From positions 1 through 19,642 of the forward strand of contig CAITOD010000412.1 in NCBI GenBank assembly GCA_903893935.1: a stretch of 19,642 nucleotides of DNA. The letters run 5' to 3'. Made by a program: the position numbers and the translations under genes. Within the stretch, counting starts at the first letter, position 1, and every line of letters begins with the position of its first letter. Origin of the DNA: an uncultured Sphingomonadales bacterium (GTDB taxonomy: Bacteria; Pseudomonadota; Alphaproteobacteria; Sphingomonadales; Sphingomonadaceae). A model generated the notes under the pieces. The model did no database searches. It was given only the letters and a program-made list of their open reading frames with translations, and was not told where the DNA came from. This document shows, one piece after another, positions 1 to 6,905 of this stretch.

Positions 1-1
1 A

Positions 2-52
2 CACGCGACCATCACCTCGCTGAAGACGCTCCACGATTGGGTTACAGCGTAA
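2..52 (+). CDS. Possible C-terminal end of an upstream gene (partial)
   Basis: One plus-strand frame is open from the window edge and ends in TAA at 50-52, reading HATITSLKTLHDWVTA. The peptide has the amphipathic look of a genuine C-terminal helix and fits the codon bias of the region. It would be convergent with the minus-strand oxidoreductase that ends at 274. With only 16 residues visible the family cannot be recognised, and a chance open stretch is quite possible. Confidence 0.35.
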   Translation, partial: HATITSLKTLHDWVTA

Positions 53-116
53 TCGGGGCTAAACTAACCACCCCATACGATGACACGTCATACCGTCGGC
101 AGCTAAATAGAACTCC

Positions 117-248
117 GTCATTCCAGACGTGATCTGCAATCCAGTAAACTTCGGACGCGGCAGCGTCTTTGGCGTAGCCAAACTGCCTTGCGGCAGAAAT
201 GCTGCCGCATTCGTTTATTGCTGGATTCCAGATCAAGTCTGGAATGAC
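117..248. repeat. REP/BIME-like palindromic repeat pair
   Basis: Two 28-bp units lie in inverted orientation at 117-144 and 221-248; 26 of 28 positions match when one is reverse-complemented, and both begin GTCATTCCAGAC at their outer edge. The right-hand unit is itself palindromic: 8-bp arms ATTCCAGA / TCTGGAAT around a 5-nt loop. Between the units are two further perfect hairpins: TTTGGC-GTA-GCCAAA at 168-182 and CTGCC-TTGC-GGCAG at 183-196. The position, between the ends of two apparently convergent genes, is typical of bacterial REP/BIME elements or small MITE-like elements. No transposase gene is inside it. Confidence 0.7.
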
Positions 249-273
249 GACACCAATTAAATGACGCCTTGTA

Positions 274-1284
274 TCACAGCGTAATCACGACTTTGCCGAA
301 CAGTTCGGGTGACGCCTGATAGCGCCAGGCCTCGCGCGCATCGGCCATCGCGAACCGGCGATCGATCACCGGCCTGATCGCGTGCGCATCGACCAGCGCG
401 TTCAGCCCGCTGGCCATTGCGCGCGACCCGACAAATATCCCGCGGATCGACGCGCCTTTGAACATCAGTCCGTGCGGACTGGTGTTGCCTTCGCGCGTCA
501 GCACGCCGATCAGCGCGATTTCGCCGCCAAACCCCACCGCCGCGATCGATTGCGCCAATGTGCCTGCCCCGCCGACTTCGACGACATGGTCGATCCCGCC
601 GGTCAGCCGCGCGGCTTCGGCACCCCATTCGGGCGTGGTGCGATAATTGATCAGGTGATCGGCGCCCAGCGCTTGCGCGCGCGCCAGCTTTGCATCGCTT
701 GACGAAGTCGCGACCACCGTTGCCCCCATCGCCTTGGCAATCTGCAGGGCGAGCAAAGAGACACCGCCAGTGCCCAGCACCAGCACGCTTTCGCCCGCGC
801 GCAGCGGGCGTGGCCCGGCCATCAGCGCGTTCCACGCGGTCACCCCGGCGCAGGGCAGACACGCCGCTTCCTCAAAGCTCAGGCTGTCGGCAATGCGGAT
901 CACACCATGCGCCGGCAGCGCCACCAGTTCCTGCAACATGCCCGGCGCGCCTGCTGCGCCAAGCGCCGGGCCGACTCCGGGCGACGGCGGGCCATCGCTC
1001 CAGTTCTGAAAGAACAGCCCGGCAACGCGGTCCCCGATCGCGTAATCGGTCACCCCTTCCCCCAGCGCCACCACTTCGCCCGCGCCATCGGACAGGGCCA
1101 CCGTGTCGGACGCAACCGGCCCGCCCATGTACAACCCCAGCGGGATCGCCTGATCGCGATAATTGAGCGAGCAGGCACGCACGCGCACCAGCACTTCGCC
1201 CGCCGCCGGCACCGGCTCAGCCGCCTCGCGCAACTGCAAGCCGTCGAGCGACGTCGACCCCTGCAAGACCACCCATTGTCGCAT
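274..1284 (-). CDS. MDR-family NAD(P)H-dependent alcohol dehydrogenase / quinone oxidoreductase-like protein
   Basis: This 336-residue protein has the two-domain layout of medium-chain dehydrogenases. An N-terminal GroES-like catalytic domain contains GEVLVRVRACSLNYRD, and the nucleotide-binding Rossmann domain begins around residue 165 with the glycine-rich stretch GTGGVSLLALQIAKAMGA. The site where zinc-dependent members carry a catalytic cysteine reads CSLNYRD, and no structural-zinc four-cysteine lobe is visible. It is therefore closer to the zinc-free quinone oxidoreductase/enoyl reductase branch, although databases often label such proteins zinc-type alcohol dehydrogenase. The start at 1284 is supported by an AGGAG ribosome-binding site about 9 nt upstream. 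It is transcribed divergently from the Rieske operon, so a link with that pathway is possible but not shown. The cytosolic substrate is unknown. Confidence 0.88.
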   Translation of the reverse strand: MRQWVVLQGSTSLDGLQLREAAEPVPAAGEVLVRVRACSLNYRDQAIPLGLYMGGPVASDTVALSDGAGEVVALGEGVTDYAIGDRVAGLFFQNWSDGPPSPGVGPALGAAGAPGMLQELVALPAHGVIRIADSLSFEEAACLPCAGVTAWNALMAGPRPLRAGESVLVLGTGGVSLLALQIAKAMGATVVATSSSDAKLARAQALGADHLINYRTTPEWGAEAARLTGGIDHVVEVGGAGTLAQSIAAVGFGGEIALIGVLTREGNTSPHGLMFKGASIRGIFVGSRAMASGLNALVDAHAIRPVIDRRFAMADAREAWRYQASPELFGKVVITL

Positions 1285-1610
1285 TCGCTGTCTCCTCTCG
1301 CCGGGTTCGAACCTGCGCCCGATCTGTAAGCAAAGCCTACAATATTTGCGCCATGCAAGCGAGAGGCTGAATGGGGCGCGGATTGGTCGCGTGGATGCTG
1401 GCGCGATCGCAATCCGCCCTTTCTCGATGACACCTTGCGCGTCGGTTGATCTGCGGTAGGTATTGCAAGGACGCAGACTTGGTTGAGGGAGCCAAATGGC
1501 GGGTCATAGTCAGATCGCGCTTGCGCGTCGGCAGCGCCACCACGCAATCTGCTCTGAGCCCCTGGATATCAACCGCAACGCGTTCAAACACCGCAAGTCG
1601 AGGTAGCGAA
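1285..1610. other. Divergent intergenic region
   Basis: This 326-bp stretch separates the minus-strand oxidoreductase from the plus-strand Rieske operon and should hold both promoters. The Rieske reading frame stays open upstream to 1446, but the encoded residues look non-coding and a ribosome-binding site (GAGG) lies just before the ATG at 1611. Apart from the small inverted repeat at 1325-1341, no convincing promoter or RNA element was recognised by eye. Confidence 0.6.
1325..1341. promoter_or_regulatory. Candidate operator: short inverted repeat
   Basis: TGTAAGC-AAA-GCCTACA is an inverted repeat with 6 of 7 arm bases paired. It sits 41 bp upstream of the minus-strand oxidoreductase ATG inside the divergent intergenic region, where a dimeric regulator could bind. 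No regulator gene is in the window, and a repeat this short can occur by chance. Confidence 0.22.
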
Positions 1611-2846
1611 ATGACCAATACAGCGAGCCAGGATGTCAAAGACCGCGATCAGGCCATCGATCGGGTCAAAGATTGGGACCGCCGCGGCTTGCCTGGATGG
1701 GCCTATCACGACGAAGGCTTCCTCGCCCTCGAAATGGAACAGCTGTTCAAGACGCATTGGCAAGTGATCGGCCATGTCAGCGATGTGCCGAAGCCCGGCG
1801 ATTTCATCACGTTCGATATCGGCCCCGAACGCGCCATGGTGATGCGCGGCGACGACGGGGTGTGCCGCGCGTTTCACAATCTGTGTCGCCACCGCGGCTC
1901 GCGGGTTGTGGCGCAGCAGGCCGGCCATTGCACCAATGCGATTGTCTGCCCGTTCCACGGCTGGGTCTACAATTTCGATGGCAGTCTGCGCGGGCCGGCG
2001 CGGCCGGACTCGTACCCCGGGATGGACAAGAGCAAGTTCGGCCTCGCGCCGATCGAGCTCGAAATCTGGATGGGCTTCATGTTCGTGCGCTTTGCGCCCG
2101 GGCCGCAGGGATCGGTCAAAGAGTACCTCCAGCCCTATGAGGCCGAATTCGCCCTGCACCAGACCGAAAGCCTGGTGCCGACCGGCGTGCCGCAGTTTTC
2201 GGAAATCGACGTCAACTGGAAGTCGGTGCGCGATGTCGACAACGAAGGCTACCACGTGCCGATCGCTCACCCCGCGCTGCAGGATCTCTACGGGTTCAAT
2301 TACAAGGACTATGCTTACGGCCCCGGGCTGTCGGTCGCCAAAGGCGTGTTTGCGCCCGACAGCGGCCGGCGCTGGAGCGTGAAGAATTATACCCGGATTA
2401 CCGAACCGCTGGCGGGTCTGCCCGCAGAACGTCATCACTTGTGGTCGTATTTCGGGCTGTTTCCCAACAATGTGTTCTTCCTCGGGCCGGAAGCGGCTTA
2501 TTTCTACCAGGAGTTTCCGGTCGGCGTGAACCGGTCGGTGGTGCGCACTTCGGTCTATCGCTATCCGACCGAAAACCGCCGGCAGCGGCTGGCGCGCTAC
2601 CTGATGGCACGGATCGACCGGGTTACTTTCGAAGAAGACCGGCAGCTGTCGATCTGGTCGAATGAATCGATGAAATCGTCGGCCTTTGAAGACTTCCACT
2701 TGTCCGATCTGGAAATGAGCGTTCGCCGCCACCACGACCAGATGCGCAAAGTGCTGCCGGTTGTGCGCCTCGGCACCCCGCCCGCGGCGAGCGAAATGGC
2801 CGAGCGCAATGCCGCCCTGCGGCAGGAACTGAATGCCGATGGCTGA
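1611..2846 (+). CDS. Rieske non-haem iron oxygenase, oxygenase (alpha) subunit
   Basis: This 411-residue protein is the terminal oxygenase of a Rieske monooxygenase/dioxygenase. The Rieske [2Fe-2S] ligands are C92, H94, C113 and H116 (motifs LCRHRGS and CPFHGW). The catalytic domain has the mononuclear-iron ligands H215 and H220 in DNEGYHVPIAH, and probably D343 in EEDRQLSIW. The residue that links the Rieske cluster to the iron, three before the first His, is Glu (E212) where aromatic-ring dioxygenases have Asp. Glu at this place is known from carnitine monooxygenase and glycine-betaine-type oxygenases, so N-dealkylation or hydroxylation of an amine is a better guess than aromatic dihydroxylation. 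ATG 1611 was chosen because GAGG lies just upstream. It is first in an operon with a Pot-type importer 36 bp downstream. No ferredoxin or reductase partner is visible nearby. Confidence 0.9.
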   Translation: MTNTASQDVKDRDQAIDRVKDWDRRGLPGWAYHDEGFLALEMEQLFKTHWQVIGHVSDVPKPGDFITFDIGPERAMVMRGDDGVCRAFHNLCRHRGSRVVAQQAGHCTNAIVCPFHGWVYNFDGSLRGPARPDSYPGMDKSKFGLAPIELEIWMGFMFVRFAPGPQGSVKEYLQPYEAEFALHQTESLVPTGVPQFSEIDVNWKSVRDVDNEGYHVPIAHPALQDLYGFNYKDYAYGPGLSVAKGVFAPDSGRRWSVKNYTRITEPLAGLPAERHHLWSYFGLFPNNVFFLGPEAAYFYQEFPVGVNRSVVRTSVYRYPTENRRQRLARYLMARIDRVTFEEDRQLSIWSNESMKSSAFEDFHLSDLEMSVRRHHDQMRKVLPVVRLGTPPAASEMAERNAALRQELNADG

Positions 2847-2882
2847 GCGGCACGGCTTGATCAAAACCGGGCCAGATCTGTC

Positions 2883-3980
2883 ATGACCCTCACGCGCCGC
2901 GAGGCGCTGAAGCTGTCGGCCCCGCTGCTTGCGATACCCTGGTGCGCGAGCTGCACCAAAGCCGGCAGCGAGCTCAACATCTACAACTGGGCCGACTATA
3001 TCGGCGAGAACACCATTGCCGATTTTTCGCAGGCCACCGGCATCAAAGTCAATTACGATACCTATAATTCGACCCCCGAAATGGAAGCCAAGATGCTGGC
3101 CGGCAGCACCGGCTACGATCTGGTGAACCATGCCGGGGTGACATTGCGCGATTTCGTGAAAGCGGGGGTTTACGACCGGCTCGACAAGCATCGGCTGCCA
3201 AACTGGAAGAACCTCGATCCGGCGGTGCTGGCGATTGCCGCCGGTTACAACCCCGACAATGCCTATGGCATGCCCTATATGTGGGGCTCGACCGGCATGA
3301 CGTACAATCTCGACATGGTTCGCCAGCGGCTTCCCGATGCCGATCTCGAATCGCTCGACACGATTTTCGATCCCGCCAATGCCGCCAAAATCGCCGATTG
3401 CGGCATTTCGCTGCTCGATGACGAGTCGCTGGTGTGGATCGTCATGTCGTATCTGGGCAAGCCGCAAGACGTCTACACCAAGGCGGTGATGGATGACGTG
3501 GTCCGGACGGTCAGGCGGATCAGACCCTACGTGCGGACATTCGACAGCTCGAACTTCCTGGTCTCGCTGCCCAACAAGGAAATGTGCGCGGTGAACAACT
3601 GGTCGGGCGATTACGCCACGGCGCGGCGGCGCGCCAGGGAAGCGGGCGTCGATATCAACCTGGGCTATTTTGTCCCCAGAACCAAAGCCCCGGCATGGGT
3701 CGACATGCATTGCATCGTTTCGGACGGGCTCAACAAGGACAATGCCTATACATTCATGAATTACATGATGATGCCCGAAGTGATCGCGCAGTGCACCAAC
3801 CATATCAAATATGCCAATGCCAATCTCGCCTCGCGCAAATTCGTCGATCGTAGCGTGCTGAACGATCCGACGATCTATCCCACCAAAGACATTCTCGCGC
3901 GGCTCTATGCACCCAAATCGCTGTCGGCGGCGGACAGCCGGCTGATCAACGACGCCGTCAACGCGATCAAGGCGAGCTAG
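2883..3980 (+). CDS. Polyamine-type ABC transporter substrate-binding protein (PotD/PotF family)
   Basis: This 365-residue periplasmic or lipid-anchored binding protein belongs to a Pot-type importer. The N-terminus carries a twin-arginine-like TRREALK motif followed by a hydrophobic stretch and CASC near residues 21-24, so Tat export and possibly lipid attachment at a cysteine are plausible; the lipobox is not canonical. The mature start ELNIYNWADYIGENTI, then ATGIKVNYDTYNSTPEMEAK, then MPYMWGSTGMTYN and NNWSGDYATARR, match the conserved order of the PotD/PotF family. Ligand specificity cannot be read from this alone; family members bind putrescine, spermidine, other amines and some unrelated compounds. 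It lies between the Rieske oxygenase and the matching ATPase, which begins 3 bp after its stop, so its ligand is probably the oxygenase substrate or a relative. Confidence 0.9.
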   Translation: MTLTRREALKLSAPLLAIPWCASCTKAGSELNIYNWADYIGENTIADFSQATGIKVNYDTYNSTPEMEAKMLAGSTGYDLVNHAGVTLRDFVKAGVYDRLDKHRLPNWKNLDPAVLAIAAGYNPDNAYGMPYMWGSTGMTYNLDMVRQRLPDADLESLDTIFDPANAAKIADCGISLLDDESLVWIVMSYLGKPQDVYTKAVMDDVVRTVRRIRPYVRTFDSSNFLVSLPNKEMCAVNNWSGDYATARRRAREAGVDINLGYFVPRTKAPAWVDMHCIVSDGLNKDNAYTFMNYMMMPEVIAQCTNHIKYANANLASRKFVDRSVLNDPTIYPTKDILARLYAPKSLSAADSRLINDAVNAIKAS

Positions 3981-3983
3981 CCG

Positions 3984-5114
3984 GTGGATCGCGATCCTTT
4001 ATCCGCAACGCCGTCCGACCGGTTCATTTCGGTCCGCACTGTCACCAAGCAATTCGGCCAGTTCACTGCGGTCGATCGCGTGTCGCTCGATATCGGCAAA
4101 GGCGAGCTGTTTGCGCTGCTCGGCTCGTCGGGATGCGGCAAGACGACGCTGCTGCGCATGCTGGCCGGGTTTGAAGAGCCCACATCGGGCCAGATTTTCA
4201 TCGATGGCGAAGACATGGCGGGGATCGCGCCCTACCACCGCCCGGTCAACATGATGTTCCAGTCCTATGCGCTGTTTCCGCATATGACGGTCGAAAAGAA
4301 CATCGGCTACGGGCTCAAGCACGAGCGCATGACCAAATCCGAACGCGACGACCGCGTCGCGGCGATGCTCGATCTGGTGCAACTCAAAGCCTTTGCCAGG
4401 CGTCATCCGCACCAGCTCTCGGGCGGGCAGCGCCAGCGTGTGGCCCTGGCGCGCGCGCTTGCCAAACAGCCCAAGCTGCTGCTGCTCGATGAACCGCTGG
4501 GCGCGCTCGACAAGAAACTGCGCGAGCAGACCCAGTTTGAAATCGCCAATATTCAATACGAAACCGGCATTACATTTGTGGTGGTCACCCACGATCAGGA
4601 AGAGGCGATGACGCTGGCCTCGCGCATCGCGATCATGGACAGCGGCTCGATCCGGCAGCTCGACACGCCCAAGAATGTCTATGAATTCCCGAGCAGCCGG
4701 TTCGTCGCGTCGTTCATCGGGTCGGTCAATCTGTTCGACGCCGAACTGGTCCGCCAGGACGATCAGTTTGCGCATATTGCCGTGCCCGAAATCGGCGTGA
4801 CGTTGCAGGCGCTGCGACGCGGCCAGCTGCACGGCAAAACGCGGCTGACGTGCGCCTTTCGGCCCGAAAAAGTGCATATGTCGCGCCAGCCGCCCGCAAG
4901 CGCGGTCAACACCATGCAAGGCGTGGTCCAGGATTTCGGCTATTTCGGCAAGGACTCGCTCTATCGCGTCAAAATGCCGGCGGGGTCGCTGATCCGCGTC
5001 AATGCCACCAACGATCTGCGCGCCGGCGACGATGACATCGTCGCGACCTGGGAAGACGAAGTCTACCTTGCGATCGATCCCGCGGCGATCATGCTGTTCG
5101 AGGACGAGGCATGA
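3984..5114 (+). CDS. Polyamine-type ABC transporter ATP-binding protein (PotA/PotG family)
   Basis: This 376-residue ATPase subunit powers the importer from the cytosolic face. All nucleotide-binding motifs are intact: Walker A GSSGCGKT at 47-54, Q-loop Q93, signature LSGGQ at 145-149, Walker B LLLLDE at 165-170, and switch H203 in VTHDQEEA. The C-terminal portion from about residue 240 is the TOBE regulatory domain expected for PotA/PotG (FRPEKVHMS, then the [13 protein letters not shown] region). The start is GTG at 3984, 3 bp after the preceding stop, with a GGCGAG ribosome-binding sequence inside the end of the previous gene. The 3' end overlaps the first permease by the ATGA at 5111-5114, indicating translational coupling. 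Length and motif spacing are normal for the family. Confidence 0.94.
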   Translation: MDRDPLSATPSDRFISVRTVTKQFGQFTAVDRVSLDIGKGELFALLGSSGCGKTTLLRMLAGFEEPTSGQIFIDGEDMAGIAPYHRPVNMMFQSYALFPHMTVEKNIGYGLKHERMTKSERDDRVAAMLDLVQLKAFARRHPHQLSGGQRQRVALARALAKQPKLLLLDEPLGALDKKLREQTQFEIANIQYETGITFVVVTHDQEEAMTLASRIAIMDSGSIRQLDTPKNVYEFPSSRFVASFIGSVNLFDAELVRQDDQFAHIAVPEIGVTLQALRRGQLHGKTRLTCAFRPEKVHMSRQPPASAVNTMQGVVQDFGYFGKDSLYRVKMPAGSLIRVNATNDLRAGDDDIVATWEDEVYLAIDPAAIMLFEDEA

Positions 5115-6022
5115 AGCCGGCGTCATGGTTCGATCGTCGGGGCTGGTCCGATCTGATCATCGGCCTGCCTTATGCCTGGGCGATCGTGTTTATCTTTCTG
5201 CCGATCTGCATCGTTTCGGCGCTGAGCTTTGCCGTGCCGATCCTCAATTCGCCGCCGTACGAATTCCTGAAAACCTGGCCCTATCTCTCGTTCGACAATT
5301 TCCAGCGGCTGTTTTCCGACAGCATCTACATTCGCGCGTTTGCCGTGTCGCTGTTCAACGCCTCGATCGCGACAGTGCTGTGCCTGCTGATCGGCTATCC
5401 GATGGCGCTTGGCCTCACCCGCGTGCCCAAAGCGGTCAATCGCGTGCTGCTGATGATGATCGTGCTGCCGTTCTGGACGTCGTTTCTCCTGCGGGTCTAT
5501 GCGTGGATCGGCTTGATGGGCAACAACAGCTGGTTCAATCACCTGCTGACCGGGCTTTATAACGTGGTTGTTCCGCAAGCCTGGCACATTGCCAATATCC
5601 AGATCATGTACACCAATTTCGCGGTCATATTCGTGGTGGTCTATTCGTACCTGCCGTTCATGATCCTGCCGCTCTATGCCAATCTGGAAAAGCTCGACCG
5701 CACGCTCGATGAAGCCGCGATGGATCTGGGGTCGCGCCCGGTTCAGGTCTTTCTTGATGTCACGCTGCCGCTGTCGATGCCCGGGATCATCGCCGGCGGG
5801 CTGCTGGTGTTCATCCCTGCGGCAGGCGAACTGGTTATCCCGAGCCTCGTCGGCAACCAGTCGGACCCGATGGTCGGCGCGATCATTTCGCAGGAATTCG
5901 GGCTCAATCACGATTGGCCGATGGCCTCGGCGATTTCGGTGGCGCTGCTGGTCATTCTGGTGATGCCGCTGATGGCCTATACCCGGTTCCAGTCGCGCGC
6001 CGAAGCGGGGGGCACGCGATGA
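5111..6022 (+). CDS. Polyamine-type ABC transporter permease (PotB/PotH family)
   Basis: This 303-residue inner-membrane permease has about six predicted transmembrane helices, the first at roughly residues 15-40 (LIIGLPYAWAIVFIFLPICI). The cytoplasmic EAA loop that docks on the ATPase is visible as LDEAAMDLGSRPVQVFLDVTLP, around residue 200. This length and loop identify the larger, first permease of Pot-type systems. The start overlaps the ATPase stop (ATGA), and the stop overlaps the second permease start in the same way at 6019-6022. Together with its partner it would form the translocation channel for the binding protein at 2883-3980. Nothing is truncated. Confidence 0.92.
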   Translation: MKPASWFDRRGWSDLIIGLPYAWAIVFIFLPICIVSALSFAVPILNSPPYEFLKTWPYLSFDNFQRLFSDSIYIRAFAVSLFNASIATVLCLLIGYPMALGLTRVPKAVNRVLLMMIVLPFWTSFLLRVYAWIGLMGNNSWFNHLLTGLYNVVVPQAWHIANIQIMYTNFAVIFVVVYSYLPFMILPLYANLEKLDRTLDEAAMDLGSRPVQVFLDVTLPLSMPGIIAGGLLVFIPAAGELVIPSLVGNQSDPMVGAIISQEFGLNHDWPMASAISVALLVILVMPLMAYTRFQSRAEAGGTR

Positions 6023-6858
6023 AGCGGCTGTCGCGGTTCCTGCTGACGATGATGTGCCTTGGCTATGTCTATCTCTATGCGCCGATCATCTCGCTGATCG
6101 TGTTTTCGTTCAACAAGTCGCGGCTGGTCACGGTGTGGGGCGGCTTTTCGACGGTGTGGTACGGCAGACTGTTCGAAAACTCGCAGATTCTCGATGCTGC
6201 GTGGCTCAGCCTGCGGCTTGCGCTGACCAGCGCCACCATCGCGACGATCCTCGGCACGATGGCGGGAATAGCGCTGGTGCGTTTCGGGCCGTTCCGCGGG
6301 CGCACGATGCTGTCCGGGCTGATCACCACGCCGCTGGTCATGCCCGAAGTGCTGACCGGGGTTTCCACGCTGCTGCTGTTCCTGCTGATGGCCAAATGGA
6401 TCGGCTGGCCCGCGCGGCGCGGATTTTCAACGCTGCTGATTGCGCACATCACGTTCAGCATGACCTATGTGACAACCGTGATCACCTCACGGCTGTCGTC
6501 GATCGATGTTTCGATCGAGGAAGCCGCGCTCGATCTGGGCTCGGCGCCGTGGCAAGTGCTCAAAGACATCACGCTGCCGGTGATCTCGCCGGCGATCCTG
6601 TCGGCGTGGTTGCTCGCCTTTACCATTTCGCTCGACGATGTGGTGATCACCAGCTTCACCAACGGGCCCGGTTACAACACGCTGCCGATGCTGGTCTGGG
6701 CCAAAGTCCGGCTGGGGGTAACGCCCGATATCAACGCGCTCGGCAGCCTGATTGTCGCCGTGGTGGCGATCGGGGTCACGCTGTCTTCGATCATCATCAC
6801 ACGCAGCGAACGGCGGCGCGAACGCGAAATCCAGGCCGCGCTGGCGGGGGGGCATTGA
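6019..6858 (+). CDS. Polyamine-type ABC transporter permease (PotC/PotI family)
   Basis: This 279-residue inner-membrane permease is the second channel subunit. The membrane segments include YLYAPIISLIVFSFN near the N-terminus and a C-terminal helix ending in a charged tail (SERRREREIQ). The EAA loop reads IEEAALDLGSAPWQVLKDITLP, around residue 170. The frame is open upstream to 5914, but the ATG at 6019 is preferred: it overlaps the previous stop as ATGA, and the upstream residues look like out-of-frame sequence from the first permease. The 47-bp gap to the TonB-dependent receptor suggests that the receptor is in the same transcript. Confidence 0.92.
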   Translation: MKRLSRFLLTMMCLGYVYLYAPIISLIVFSFNKSRLVTVWGGFSTVWYGRLFENSQILDAAWLSLRLALTSATIATILGTMAGIALVRFGPFRGRTMLSGLITTPLVMPEVLTGVSTLLLFLLMAKWIGWPARRGFSTLLIAHITFSMTYVTTVITSRLSSIDVSIEEAALDLGSAPWQVLKDITLPVISPAILSAWLLAFTISLDDVVITSFTNGPGYNTLPMLVWAKVRLGVTPDINALGSLIVAVVAIGVTLSSIIITRSERRREREIQAALAGGH

Positions 6859-6905
6859 GCGGCAATGCCCCGGGACCACACTGTATCAAGCGAAAGGCAA
6901 TAACG

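Noticed and set aside
42..236. 64-codon minus-strand frame at the left edge
   Set aside because: It reads through the palindromic repeats and matches no protein pattern.
257..862. 201-codon frame overlapping the oxidoreductase on the same strand
   Set aside because: Arg-rich out-of-frame translation of the oxidoreductase gene, with no motifs.
1584..3803. Long open minus-strand frame (739 codons) opposite the Rieske and binding-protein genes
   Set aside because: It is antisense to two strongly recognised genes. Its residues are rich in His, Arg and Gly with no family motif, as expected from the complementary strand of GC-rich coding DNA.
3999..5126. Open minus-strand frame opposite the ABC ATPase
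   Set aside because: The plus strand has every ATPase motif; the minus-strand translation has none and is a codon-bias shadow.
6054..6905. Upstream extension of the TonB receptor frame
   Set aside because: It overlaps the second permease out of frame; the signal peptide starts only at ATG 6906.
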